Source: Membranipora membranacea
Lineage: Eukaryota; Bryozoa; Gymnolaemata; Cheilostomatida; Membraniporidae
Length of the DNA: 60,000 nt
Direction: 5' to 3'
Assembly: GCA_914767715.1 (NCBI GenBank)
Contig: OU612072.1
Location: forward strand, 9,116,001-9,176,000
Made by a program: the position numbers and the translations under genes
The notes under the pieces: model-generated
Database searches by the model: none
Told to the model about the DNA's origin: nothing
What the model saw: the letters and a program-made list of their open reading frames with translations, nothing else
Shown: positions 10,890 through 22,580 of the stretch, piece after piece
Position numbering within the stretch: position 1 is the stretch's first letter
Layout of the letters: each line of letters begins with the position of its first letter

Positions 10890-11376
10890 TCACCTGTTGC
10901 ATATTGTAACTTCTGGACGATGAAATGCTAATTTTAGTGTTGATCCAGACGCTTTTACACTGGCTTCGCTGAAGGTATCCTGAGATAGATCTTGTCTTGT
11001 TACATTAGAATTATGGGGTCGGTTTAAATCATCATAGCCACAATCATCAATGTGTGTACCAGCAGAAACTAAATGATTCAAATGACAATACCGAACTCTA
11101 GAACCAATCCTGACTAGATACCTGAGCGGACCTATGCGTTTTATTACAGTGCCAAATAACCACTTGTCTCGACCAATCATGTTCCTGACCTTGACAGAAT
11201 ATCCGACTTTAAACTCACGAGACTTGGAATTACTACCATCGACATAACTACGATCCTGAGACTTATCAACATCTGCTTGCAGACTGGGTTTCATGAGAGT
11301 AAATAAAGTGCGTAGTTGTCTGCCCATCAACAGTTCACATGGAGCACGACCTGTTGTAGCATGATTGGTTGTGTTA
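10890..11376 (-). pseudogene. Ty3/gypsy integrase C-terminal module
   Basis: After ELLMGRQLRT the sequence contains VRNMIGRDKWLFGTVIKRIG and LRYLVRIGSRVRYCHLNHL, matching the GPY-type module at the end of Ty3/gypsy integrases. Ends at a stop at 10890. Confidence 0.7.
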
Positions 11377-11380
11377 TATC

Positions 11381-11927
11381 TGTTTCAGTATGCCCTGACC
11401 AGTATGAAAGATAATGACTGTTGATGAATATAGAAATTTGTTCAAAGTGACATTTAATTATCCTGCCTTCTTTAATAACCAAGAGTATACAGCTTTCTGT
11501 TATTTCTAGCTATTTGTGACTAATCTTTTGTGTACAATTTTCCTTGGTCAAATCAGTGTTGGCTCAGATGGCGATCTTGTTAGTTTAGCCTGCCATCACT
11601 CCGTCTATTTAAAAGTGAGAGGTTTTATAGACGTAAAACTGTACCCTCTATTAACATATTATTATTGTGGATGCGGATTATCAAACCCATATTGGATCAA
11701 TAACTTGTAAGTATTTTTCCGGATAACTGATGCATTAGATTTCTATGTATTCACATTTGATGTCACATTTTACTCTAGTTTATTTGATGCAGAAGCAAGG
11801 TACTTCCTACTCAAACGAGAATATTTTCTATGCTTGTTTTTACATGATTGCAGGTTACAATTAAAATGAATTGCTACAAAGCTCATTTACTGTTGACAGT
11901 CTACGATCCGAGTCCCATCCCAACACA
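11381..11927. mobile_element. Solo LTR inserted in the gypsy integrase
   Basis: Begins TGTTTCAGTATG and ends TCCCAACACA, the TG...CA ends expected of an LTR. It is flanked on both sides by the same 5-bp sequence ATATC (11376-11380, 11928-11932), and the host integrase reading frame continues beyond it. There is no internal coding sequence. Orientation is not certain; plus is slightly favoured by the end sequences. Confidence 0.75.
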
Positions 11928-12539
11928 ATATCCTAACAGAAACCTCGACAGTGCTAAATTCCTATCCCTAGAACTACCTTTCACTTTCTTGAGAAAACTC
12001 TTAGCTGTCTGCACACAACGCTCTGCTTGACCATTTGATGCAGCATGATATGGAGGTGAATATTTATAAACTATTCCATTAGACTTGAGAAATTCCTCAA
12101 ACTCTCCGGATGTGAATGGCTTAGCATTATCTGTATACAATATTGCACATAACCCATGTGTCGAGAATAATTGTCTTAGCGAAAGGACAGCCTTAGAGCT
12201 AGTAATACTGCTCATGGGCTCTACATGTAAACATTTGCTATAACTATCGACCACAATCAAATAATTCTGACTATCATATTCAGCGAAATCAGCATGAAGC
12301 CTGAACCATGGCTTGTTCTCAAACTGAAACAGATACCAAGTTTTGGGTGGTGAATTACCTACCATTTGACATTCACGACATTCTTTTGCTGTAGTCTCTA
12401 TAGTACTATCAACATTTGGAAACCAGAAATAACTACGAGCCACTGATTTCATTCTGACAACACCAGCGTGATCCCGGTGCAACTCTGACATAACTCTATC
12501 GATAAGACAATAGGGTAGGACAACTCTACAACCAGACAA
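11901..12539 (-). pseudogene. Ty3/gypsy integrase
   Basis: Zinc-binding HHCC region (LHRDHAG, CRECQM), then the catalytic core with D in LHADFAEYD, D in LYTDNAKPF and the glutamate in ASNGQAERC. The normal continuation is displaced beyond the solo LTR and reappears at about 11376 (YNTTNHATTGRAP). Confidence 0.85.
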
Positions 12540-12544
12540 TATAC

Positions 12545-13343
12545 ATCCTTTGTCAACTGCGAGATCACCGCGCTTACTGAAGTATGGCTCTTACTCTACA
12601 TCTGATACATGTTTAGGCCAACCGAATTTCACGAAGTCTCGAACCTTACTGAGAATAGGACATCTACTAGTTTCACGAGCTATTTCATCAGTAGTAACTG
12701 GGAGATTATCAACTATTGAGAAATGATTTACTTCCATCTCGAAACTTTCATTATAACTGAGCGGAGTTCTCGACAGATAATCAACGTGACATAAGTCAGA
12801 ACCTTTGCGATATTCTACTGTATAGTTGTACTCGTTTAGAATGAGTTTCCATCTGTGCAGTCGAGAGAGGGCAACTCCAGACTCTAGTTTAGCATTAGGG
12901 CCGAAAACTGTCTGAAGTGCACTGTGATCTGTGATGAGTATGAATTAGTTGCCAATCAGATACTTTGCAAACTTCTTCAATCCAAACATTATGCTGAGAG
13001 CTTCTCTGTGTGTCTGAGCGTAGTTTGATTCTGCATTTGAGAGTGTTCTCGAGGCATAGGCTATCGGTGTTTCAGATCCATCTTCTTCTCTATGTGAGAT
13101 TATGGCTTCAACACCGTAGGGACTTGCATCACACGCCATCACTAGCTGTTTTCTAGGGTCAAATCTGGTGAGTAGTGTTTGGGTGCACAACTCTTCCTTC
13201 AGATTGTTGAATGCTTGTTGGCACTCTTCTGTCCAAACGAAGTCAACTCCATCACGCGTTAGATTATGTAACGGCTCAGCTTTGGTAGCAACTTGTTCAA
13301 TGAACTTTCCATAGTAGTTGATCATTCCCATGAACTGCTGCAC
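12545..13343 (-). pseudogene. Ty3/gypsy reverse transcriptase connection and RNase H
   Basis: FVWTEECQQAFNNLK leads into RNase H, with the first catalytic aspartate in VMACDASPYGV and a glutamate in HREALSIMFGLKKF. A stop interrupts at about 12945, after which the same frame continues with ITDHSALQTVFG and sequence leading to the integrase. Confidence 0.8.
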
Positions 13344-13365
13344 GTCTTGGACTTTCTTAGGCGTC

Positions 13366-13698
13366 TTAGCTTCTTTTTATAGCTTTTACTCTGTCTTCAT
13401 TGGGTGCTAAAGCAGATTTACTGAGAACATGACCAAGATTTGGAACCGACAACTGCAAGAACGAACTTTTGTGTTTATTCACTATGATACCATGTTTTTC
13501 CAACCGATCAAAAACCTCATCTAGCGTTTTCAAGTGCTCATGATCATTAGGACCTGATACAAGAATATCATCGATATAACAACATGTGTTAGGAATACCT
13601 AACAAAATCTGATCTAGGACTTTCTGAAACTGCATACTTGCTACTTTCACACCAAACGGCAACCTGGTAGGCACTAATAATCCTTTAGGAGTATTCAT
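13366..13698 (-). pseudogene. Ty3/gypsy reverse transcriptase, palm part
   Basis: LPFGVKVASMQFQ is followed by the catalytic motif YIDDILVSG and by NKHKSSFLQLSVPNLGH, the usual sequence after the catalytic aspartates in Ty3/gypsy. The N-terminal fingers are missing or out of frame. Confidence 0.85.
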
Positions 13699-13751
13699 TG
13701 TGAGAATTTTCTGAGAGCTTTTGTCTAGCTTTAACTGTGTGTAGGCAGACC

Positions 13752-14237
13752 TTATCCTACCTTATCTCTGAACATCAACGGAACTGGTCGAGCTTTACAG
13801 AATATGGGTGTACAATCAGGTTTCAACTCTATAGAAGCCTCATAACCTCTAATCTCACCAAGGCAATCACTACGAAATACCTGAGCATGCTTTGACAACA
13901 CCTCATTGAGAGTACGAGATTTGACCTGACCTACTATTGGTACTGAGAATATTTCATTCCAATTCAACCGTATGTGAGAAAGCCAATTTCGACCTAGCAA
14001 ACTTGTACCATTACCCTGTACTACAATAAGCAGCAACTTATGTGACTGAGCTGCATAAACTACATCAACAGAAATCTCATCTAAGACTTTAACTAGATTC
14101 CCACTATAATCGTGTAATGTCAAGTCAGAACGAGCAGACAACTTACAATGACTGAATTTTGACTGGTACAATTTTGATGATATTAGACTCCAACCACACC
14201 CCGTATCCAATTGTAATTTGATAAGATTTACCTTCAA
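13752..14237 (-). pseudogene. Ty3/gypsy aspartic protease and start of reverse transcriptase
   Basis: Contains the protease active-site motif LQLDTGCGWSLIS and, downstream, the conserved SLLGRNWL motif that closes retropepsins of this group. It then runs into the linker to reverse transcriptase (IFCKARPVP). A frame break at about 13750 separates it from the palm domain. Confidence 0.8.
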
Positions 14238-14315
14238 CCTTCATTGGTATATCGATCGGTTTGCGTACATCAGCCATGAGATTGATTTCCGGCGTGGAGA
14301 CCATCTCTACAGCAC

Positions 14316-15049
14316 TCACGTTACCACTTTTGCCACCATCATCAGTCCGAGTACTACAACATTTAGCAAAATGACCTTTTTAGAACATTTTCTACATATC
14401 ATGTGTTTATTTGGACAGCGGTCAGCCTTGTGGGGACCAGCACAGCGTGTACATTTCATGCGCGTTTCTCTATAATTAACATGAGGTTTTTTACGACTCA
14501 TTCTATTCACTCCAGTATTAAAGCTGCTTGCTGCTGGTTGGCTATTGTCTGAGCTAGAGTGCTTTTGTGCCACATCCATTGTCATGGCTATGGATTTCGC
14601 ATTAATCCATGTTAATGCATCACCCTCTTTCAACAATGCCTCACGAATGCGATTATTGCTAACATGCAGGCCAAAAATCAGTTTATTACGGAGACGATTG
14701 TATAAAGCGTTACCTGTGCCGAACCCTGCATTTATGCTGAGTTTTGATATGGCTACAATATAATCTGAAACAGATTGATTAGGCAATTGATGTCTCATGT
14801 CAAACTTAAGTGACTCCAGCTCTAAAATGTTCATCTAGTAATGTAACAAGAGCATCAAATGTGGAATCCTCTACTTTGTTTGGGACACTAAAGCAGGTCC
14901 AGAGTTTCATTACCTATCACAGCCAAAAGAATGTTTTTCTTTTTAGCAGCCTCATTTACCTCGTTGGCCTCAAGCCAGGAATTTAATCTCAGTTTATATG
15001 TGGGCCATTTATCTTTACAATCATATTCCGGTACCTTACCTATTGACAT
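14316..15049 (-). pseudogene. Ty3/gypsy gag with zinc knuckle
   Basis: The start at 15049 opens a frame beginning MSIGKVPEYDCKDKW, typical of metazoan gypsy gag, and stops after about 60 codons. It resumes at about 14834 and ends with a CX2CX3HX4C knuckle (CTRCAGPHKADRC) and a partial second one (CRKCSKK). At least one frame break between the two parts. Confidence 0.75.
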
Positions 15050-15334
15050 GTTATAGCAGGTTCTCTGAGGTTCTCTGTCTTCAGTGTATAATTTTGCCAG
15101 AAATGTGCCTTCTATATCATCTTCCTTCTACTGTGTGCCTCCCTCAAAGTTTGTGTGTTGGTGATGTTTTACGATATTTTATTGGGAGCATCTAGCAGAG
15201 GCATCTTACTGGTAGCATGGTTTACATAGAAAGGAAATAGCCACTGCATTGTGGTCATTATAAAAGAACAATAGAATCTGACATCACGTCCTGTGATGTC
15301 TGTTAGTAGACTAATTAACTGTCATCGTTAAGGC

Positions 15335-17130
15335 ATGGCATATATAACACCTACTATTGAGGTTGTGTTGACTAGATTATATGGGAAAAAGGTGTTTTCG
15401 AAGGTTGATTTGAAACAACAGGGTCTAACTCAGTTGGTACGCAGTGCCATACCTGTGGGCTTGGGTGCTGTGTTGCTCCAGAGTCCAGACTCAATCGGAG
15501 GGAGAGGTTATGATAGCATTTGGAAACAGGAGTCTGAGTGACGTCGAGATAAGATACAGTCAAAACGAAAAGGAGCCCTAGCTTTGGTGTGGGGGTGTGA
15601 ACATTTCAGGGTTTACCGGGTAAATACAAAGTTCACCCTCATGACAGGTCATGAACCATTATTGACTATAAATATGGTGATAAGGCACAAAAGCCAACTA
15701 GTGCAAGGGTTGAGCTATGGGCTTTAAGATTCCAACCCTTCTGGTTTGAGCTAAAGTACATACAAGGTAAAGCCACCCTCTACCTCGACTGGTTAGTTGT
15801 AAGACATTCAGGTCAGGTGTCACCAAGTGCCAGGATGATGTGTTTCTCTAGGTAAGAACAGTCGTAGAACATAATCAGCTGAAACCATTGACTGCTCATG
15901 AGATCAAGAGATTCTCTAGAAAAGATGTAGAAATTCCCGAACTATTTGTGTGTAACTAGTGATAATTATGACACATTTGGATGGCACAAAGTCTTCAAAG
16001 CTGTAATAGGGGAGTTATGCACGCTCGGTAAGTTAGTGCTCAAGGCAATAGGATTGTCCTTCCAGATTCACTGCTTGCACATGAAGGTCATTAAGGAATT
16101 GTTGGAACCAAGGCTGCTCTAAGGTCAAGAGTTTACAAGCCATGCATGGATCAAACGATAGAGCGGTATGTGAAGGGCTGCATAGATTGTCAAATAACTG
16201 ATAGCTCCAGAACATTAGTCAAAATCAAGCCAGCAGAGCTCCCTAGTGGTTCATGGCAAGCGGTTGCAGTTGATTTTCATGGTCTCCTTCCAAGTGGTGA
16301 ATATTTTCGTGCTGTAGTTGATTACTACTCATTGGTATCCCTACAGTATCCGCGCTGACAATGGGGGCCAATTTTGTGAGAAGTTCCATGATTATTGTAA
16401 GGTTGGAGGGATAGATGTGTTTAATTTCACTCCTAGGTGGCCACAGACTAATGGTGAAATATAGCAAAAAAATAGGTCATTTCGAAAGCACATAGAGTTC
16501 GCTTATTCTAAAGATAGCTGCAGCTACAAGAGTGAAATTAGGAAGTATCTTCAGACCTACCATAATTTAGAACATCCAGGTACAGGAGAGTTTCAAATGA
16601 GCTGATATTTGGGCGCAAAGTCAGGCTGTTGTTACCTGATGCAGTGTTAGCACCAACAACAGATCAGCAGGTGCGCGACAGAGAGTCATATTACAAGTAG
16701 ATCATGGTATAAAGGCAGGGGATGCTGTTTTTGTAGGAAATGTTGTCCAAAATAAGTCTGACTCAGGTTACAATCCGGTTCCAGAACAAGTTACAAATGT
16801 AAGCGTTTCTAAGATCACCCTGAGAAGACCTGACGGTAGAGTTTTTGATAGAAATGCTAGTAAACTGAAACAGGTGCTACCTTCTGTGAATGTTTCTGTA
16901 ACAGGCCCGGCGCAGCAAGTGGTAATAATGCGAACAGTACTGATACTCCTTGAGGCCGAGTGATAACTGATATTGGAGTGAGTGAACCATAGGATGTTGA
17001 ACAGGTCTAATCTATTAAAAGCGGTCCAAAAGGGAGAGAAGGCCACCTTATGCGATTCGGTGTAAGTTATTATCATTATAAATTGACGAAGCCTAGTGAC
17101 GCAGAATATAAAGAAAATATGACACCGTAA
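15335..17130 (+). pseudogene. Ty3/gypsy fragment: reverse transcriptase to integrase (plus strand)
   Basis: Plus-strand pieces in the standard order: YGKKVFSKVDLKQ (reverse transcriptase, then a deletion), VGLGAVLLQSP and ALALVWGCEHFRVY (RNase H), CIDCQITDSSR and WQAVAVDFHGLLP (integrase), and a C-terminal ITLRRPDGRVF near 16820. Many stops and frameshifts. Same strand and kind as 7325-8070, so it may be the other half of one element split by about 7 kb of later insertions. Confidence 0.7.
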
Positions 17131-17539
17131 CATTAGCAGAGAATACAGCTATCTGCCGTACTACAGAGCTGGATCTGATAATCCAAAGCTACTTAATCCG
17201 ACATTATTACAAATCTGGAATGGAAAATCCAAAGCTTATTATATTGACTGTACTGGACTGCGCTACTACTACATTACTACATACACAGTTAAGATTTTAT
17301 TCCAGATACCATTGTTTTCTCATTTTAAGTTACTCATAAAACTTCTGCATTGTATGGAGTACAAGGAAGATTTTACATAGTTAAGAGATGTGTCATCTTT
17401 GATCTTGTGTAGACAATCCCAAGTCAAGTCAATATTTACACTCCACAATATAACGACTTGTATGAACATAATAAACATGATAAAAAGAAATGAGAAAAAG
17501 TAAAATTGACAAAACTGGTTGAAAATTCCAAAAGCCTAA

Positions 17540-18382
17540 TACCAAATCATCACTAAATCTCAGAAACAAAACTAAAACTTACGTTGACAATGTTGCTGAT
17601 ATTTCCAGCAGTAATTTGAATGAGCATTTTACATCTATCGCTGCAAAACTATCACATTTTCTTTCATTTCTGATTTTTCTTGTACTTTACCAAAATAGCA
17701 CCACAAAGGTTTGATACAATTTCCAAAATTGACAACAGTCACATTGCATAAGCTTCTAAAATTAATACCAGTGGGCAAAAGCACTGGTCCTGACCAGATT
17801 TCAGTTCGGATGTTAAACAAAACATTTTCCTACATAGATCCAGTGCTCACAGATATTTTCAATAAAATGTTAGATGAAGGAGTATTTCCAAGAGTCTCGA
17901 AAATTGCTCGCATAACCCCTATTTTTAAGTTTGGGTCAAGAGATGACCCAGGAAATCAAATATCTATATCAGTTTTACCCGTTCTTTTGTAGATATTTGA
18001 AAAGCATTTGAATATTAATATTCAGATATTTTTTAATGAAAACCATTTAATATCTTCATCGCAGTCCAGTTTTCGCACTGCACATTCATGCAGCAAAGCC
18101 GTTCACAAAAGTATTTCTGACTAACCTTCTGAGAGACTCAAACAAAGGAAGATTAATTTTATGTTTATTGATTTCTGCAAGGCATTTGATTGTGTCGATC
18201 ACCAAATATTGAAAAATAAACCACAGTTGCTATCATCATTTCTACAAGACAGGTTTCAGTGTGCTCATTATGATGGTGCAGTGTCATCAATACTTTACAT
18301 CAATATTGGTGTTTCGCAAAGTTCAATACCAACTTTATTTCAGATTTATATAAGTTACCTACACTACAGATTTTGCTCGTGA
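17540..18382 (+). mobile_element. Degenerate LINE reverse transcriptase (plus strand)
   Basis: Three frames give KSTGPDQISVRML, ITPIFKFGSRDDPGN (fingers) and FIDFCKAFDCVDHQIL (palm motif A), then SFLQDRFQCAHYDGA. The order and spacing are those of a CR1/Jockey-type reverse transcriptase. Stops and frameshifts show it is a dead, 5'- and 3'-truncated copy. The stretch 17135-17540 before it shows no gene. Confidence 0.7.
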
Positions 18383-18600
18383 CGCACAAGGACTTTGTAA
18401 GAGTTAGCCTCCCAAATAACAATGAGTTGTACTATGCTCAATGTGGTGAATTTGAATAGTGAACGAGTGGCAAGAGGGGCGGGTGCCTTGACGATAGCGA
18501 CTTTGCGCCAATGAGTTGATGGAAAGCAAACCTCCCTGCACTGGTTTGGCTTAGAGTATAAGCATGACAGTGATGGGGCGAACATTGTTGCACTGAAACA

Positions 18601-18840
18601 ATGAAGAGTTGGCAGCCTCCCTGGTTGCGCAACAGCGTAAACACACCAATTATGTCAAACCACCGAAACTTACAAGATGCACTGAGGGATCGATGAGATT
18701 GATTGAGATGCTCAGCAACACACAGGGGTGGCTTCATGCTGCTGGGGCGGCCATGAGGAGGTTGTACTAGAGAAGGCCTCGAAACAGCGTTTGACTCATG
18801 GTTTCTAGCTGAAGACCTGTGTGTTGTGCAGTGGTACACG
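18601..18840 (-). repeat. Dispersed repeat, copy 1
   Basis: On the minus strand this is about 80% identical to 33551-33790 on the plus strand (shared TCTAGTACAACCTCCTCATGG and GTGTTTACGCTGTTG). It is richer in GC than its surroundings. The open frame across it changes between copies, so I treat it as a repeat rather than a gene. Class unknown. Confidence 0.7.
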
Positions 18841-18959
18841 CACCACTGTATGTCGTATCTCTGTAGTCGATGCCATTCATTGTCAGGATTTACAAAGCAG
18901 TATTGATACAGGATAACAATACCAACTTCAAACAATGATATTTATATATTCATCATAAC

Positions 18960-19560
18960 CAGCACAATCAAAGATTGCACAGCAGTAAAGTCGAGATGAC
19001 AAGATCTATTTTGTCTCAGAATTGCAATAATTGAGACCAAGTGCAAAATATGGACGTTCTTTTTTGGTTTGAATTTTCTCAATCAAGTGATCATTTTGTC
19101 ATGTTATTCTATTTATTCAGACAAAATCTGCGACTCGAATTGTATAACAGGTGATATTTATAGATTCATTAGGAATACAACAGCACATTTTGAAATTCAA
19201 ACATTTAGTTTATTACATGAAAGCTGAGATTGTAAATAGGCATGATGGATTGAAGTGAGGAGTTTAATCAGAGCTGACAAAAAGTTTTTATAATCAAGTG
19301 GTCATTGATTCAGAAAATAATTTGATAAATTCATACTGACACAAGCCCATAAAAATATACCTAGTATTGGTGGTCATCAAAATACACGACAGCCTAATAA
19401 GTAAGCATTTGAGAAACTATTATCCAAAGATTGAACGACATTTACATGAAAGCTGAAATTACAATTAGGCATGATGGATTAAAATAAGGCTTTACTTTAA
19501 CTGTCGGAAAATGTCTTATCAATGATCACAGTGGAAATCAGGTTTACACTATTATATTGA
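18960..19560. other. AT-rich stretch with an imperfect local duplication; no gene seen
   Basis: TTACATGAAAGCTGAGATTG and its flank (19213-19260) recur as TTACATGAAAGCTGAAATTA (about 19441-19490). This suggests an old tandem duplication of about 230 bp. Nothing coding is visible. Confidence 0.4.
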
Positions 19561-19623
19561 AGTTGAAAATTAAATTAAGCGTAAATTAAATATTGAATGT
19601 CTGGTTGCTTTTCTCTTGAGCAA

Positions 19624-20501
19624 TCAAGATGTACAGTTTTTGTTTCCAAGCAAATGGCTTGGCATCCGTTTGCGTCGCACATTACCAACAACACTATCAA
19701 GTTGTCTCCCTCTCAATTTAACTTTATTCACTGTCTCGTGTAAATACACCATGCAGGACGGTAACCGATAAGATGGAGGATGGCATACTCCTTCGTCCTC
19801 TGAAGACACAAGGCCTGGATGTAGCTGTAGGTTATTGATGTCGCCCATACTCAAACCCAGGCCTTTCTTGATCTTCGTAATTCTATTCCGTAATTTCTAA
19901 AATACAGAGCAAAGAAGATTAACATATTTAATAAATTGCAAAAGTTCTAGGAGCAGATGGATGGGGAAGTTTGCATTGTATTATAGATTCTTTGTAAGAA
20001 GCTTTGGCATCATCAATATTGCTATAACGTGAGAGGGATCCCAGAGTTAAAGTTCTTAGAAAGCTCTGTTTCTGTTTTAAAGTCAAAAACTTCTAGCCTT
20101 ATTCAGAAATCTGCTTGACTAAGCAGTTGCCAACAAGTTTCTACAGCAGCCGTCCTAAGAAATAATCCCTGATCACATTTAGCCGTCAGCGCGATCAATA
20201 CATTCTAAAAATTCCTATCTATTGATATGACAAATTGGCTACATCATTTCGCTTTTGATTGATAAGAATCAATATATGCACATAATAAATTCACCTACAT
20301 TTTTCTTTTTTGTTGACTTAGATCGGTTATCCTTTCTTTTGTCTGTATCTTTAATTCTGTGCCTTCCTGCATCGTATTTCCGTCTAGTCATCAACATAAT
20401 ATCCCTGTTCCGTATCCTTTCTATCGGAATTGGCAGCTGACGAATACTGTGGACTGCTGGCATACTCGAGAGCCACTTCCTGGTTCGCAGAATGTTTGTA
20501 T
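19624..20501 (-). CDS. Unassigned spliced gene, two 3' exons (minus strand)
   Basis: Exon 20501-20299 has a good acceptor (CTATTGTTCTCTAG) and donor (GTAGGTGA). It encodes a very basic segment (TNILRTRKWLSSM ... DTDKRKDNRSKSTKKKN). Exon 19896-19624 follows acceptor TGTATTTTAG in matching phase 0, continues KLRNRITKIKKGLGL, contains SSEDEGVCHPPSYRLP and ends at a TGA. Together 157 codons. The 5' exon, which must end in phase 1, is not identified; the open frame at 24424-24053 is one candidate. It could be a host nuclear protein or part of a DNA-transposon gene. Family not recognised. Confidence 0.5.
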
Positions 20502-21248
20502 CTAGAGAACAATAGTGCACAGTGAGCACAAGCGATAATATGTCAGCAGCAATGCTTGCATTCCATTTTTTTCCGATAATATAAGTAGCTTAGATGGGAT
20601 TAATAGTATATAGAAATATATATATATTTTGTCCTATAAATTATAGTCCAGTTGAATAGCGCCAAATTAGCAGGGAAAGATATTGATGCTGATCAGAAAA
20701 ACTGAGTTTTTATTAATGGTTGCAAGTTGCATCTTAATTGAACAAAAATTCTTTGTTAAAACATACATGGAATAAACCTTTAAAACAATAACCAAAGAAA
20801 CTGCTCCAGGTTATAAGCTTCGAAATGAGCCTAAGAACAGCTCAATTAAGAATTTAGGACTGAAAATATGACTTATCAAAGTAAGGCGTTGAAGACGCTG
20901 GCTCGCGAGTCTTGAGTAGGTTGGTATGTCAAAAACCATAAAAAAGCTTTAAAGTGGCTCGACCGGTACATAAGGGCCAGTCAATGTAAAGCGATCACCC
21001 AGCCATATCAAATGTGGCATGCTCTGTCTAATTTGTCAATAACGCGGCATTGACTATTGTTAGTAATAAGCATCTAAAGCTGGGCATGTGATTTTATGAA
21101 CAATGTTTACATTTTTATATTTTGCTTGATTCTGACCAATCAACATCTTCTGATTCAGAATATCACATTTTTAATTGGCTACTAGCAAGTTAAGTGGTCC
21201 AATCAGGTGTCAAAGTGGTTACTAAGGGCACACCGGAAGGACACAAAG

Positions 21249-22580
21249 ATGGCTGACACTGGAAGATTAGTTGATTTGAATGAACTTCTGAGTCAAGTAG
21301 ATGCTGAATTCTTTGATATTGCGAGCAGAGTTGTAGATAGTGATGAGGAACATGAACAGTTAGGCCACCCAGAAGGTATAGAACAGCTGGATGAAGATGT
21401 TTTAGTGAAAATAGAAGCTGATAAGCCTAGCACAAGTCAAACTCAAAAAGGCAAAACTAAAACAAAGCAGGGGGATAAAAGTAGTGATTCAAGGGTGTTG
21501 GTTACCAAAAAGAAGCCTACCAGGCCTACCCAACAATCTATTCCAACATCCAGTGGGGATGGACCTTCAAGTCCTTCAGGTGACACTGGAGATGAGACCA
21601 TCTCTAAAAGGCAGAATGTGCTGTCAACTTTCCGATGCAAATGTGCTACAAACTGCCTCACTAATTTTGACATCTCCAGTCTGCTGGATCAGATGGTCTT
21701 CTATGAAAGCCTTACTACATCAGAGAGAGATGTAATGATCTTGAGTAAAGTGTCTGTTGTGATAAACACGAGTGCCACACACGGCAAAACTCACAAGCAC
21801 AAAGAGCGGGAGAGAAAGCGTACACGCTGTGATTACGCACATGAAGGTTAGTTACAAAAAGTTTCGACAAACGATGGTGTCCTGTTTGGATGATATAGCT
21901 AAGGTACTATACTAGATTACAACAATAATCAGATTACTGTTGTATTTGCAGGATAACATAGTTAATATTGTCATTGGTGATCTGGGATACAGAATAATGC
22001 AAATAATTGTGCCTATTGTTTATTGAAAAAGGTTGTCAGGGAGTCCTGCTATGGCGAGAAGAACAAGGCGCAGCTAGTGGGTGACCAGGATGGGAAGGTT
22101 ATTGTGACCCAGTATGATTGGAGTGGGTTTTTCAGCAATGGTGTGAGGATCCAAGGAATCAAAGAGAGACAGCAGTTCTCATTCTCTCAAAGTATGCAAG
22201 GTAGGCAATTGTGGGACTGTGTGGGATACTGAAGAAGCCAATAGACTATGATAGGCATAACAAAAGTTGTAAGTTTTCTGTTGACTGTATTGAGTGTGGA
22301 GCCTACTTATGTTATCACATTGGGATTCAATTCTTTTATTACAGGTAAAGTGATATCCAGGCTCTTTTGCAAAGAGAAGACAGGGAGAACAGACACTGTT
22401 CTCCATCAACGTCCAACAGGTCATCCTAAAGAGATCGTACCATCAGGTCTAGATGAAGCCCGCAGAAAGTATCTGTTTAAAGAGATACGTGAGTTTTGTA
22501 CACCAGGCACTAGAGACCTAGTGTGCCCAGAACCACCAGAGGAAACACAGCCTGCTACTAAGAAAGCTAGACCAAGATAA
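21249..22580 (+). pseudogene. Transposon-derived multi-exon gene remnant (plus strand)
   Basis: Exon 21249-21846 starts MADTGRLVDLNELL in a good start context (AAAGATGG). It has an acidic then Lys/Ser-rich region, a CKCATNC motif, and ends KERERKRTRCDYAHEG before a GTTAGT donor. Exons 22032-22200 (VVTQYDW-type core, here KVIVTQYDWSGFF) and 22345-22580 (RPTGHPKEIVPSGL... RKYLFKEIREFC) join in matching phase. These motifs resemble an uncharacterised multicopy protein of invertebrate DNA transposons, by my recollection of the pattern. Exon 1 (phase 1) does not join exon 2 in frame, so an exon is missing or decayed. Confidence 0.5.

Larger units (their letters stand above)
10890..15049 (-). mobile_element. 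Ty3/gypsy retrotransposon, minus strand, degenerate
   Basis: Domains occur in the standard order from right to left: gag with zinc knuckle, aspartic protease, reverse transcriptase, RNase H, integrase, and a C-terminal module. Each is interrupted by stops or frame breaks, so the element is dead. An unrelated 547-bp solo LTR sits in the integrase region (11381-11927). I did not find this element's own LTRs. Its left end abuts LINE sequence at about 10885. Confidence 0.85.

Noticed and set aside
18438-18935. 165-codon minus-strand open frame
   Set aside because: Covers a dispersed repeat whose second copy (33551-33790) does not preserve the frame.
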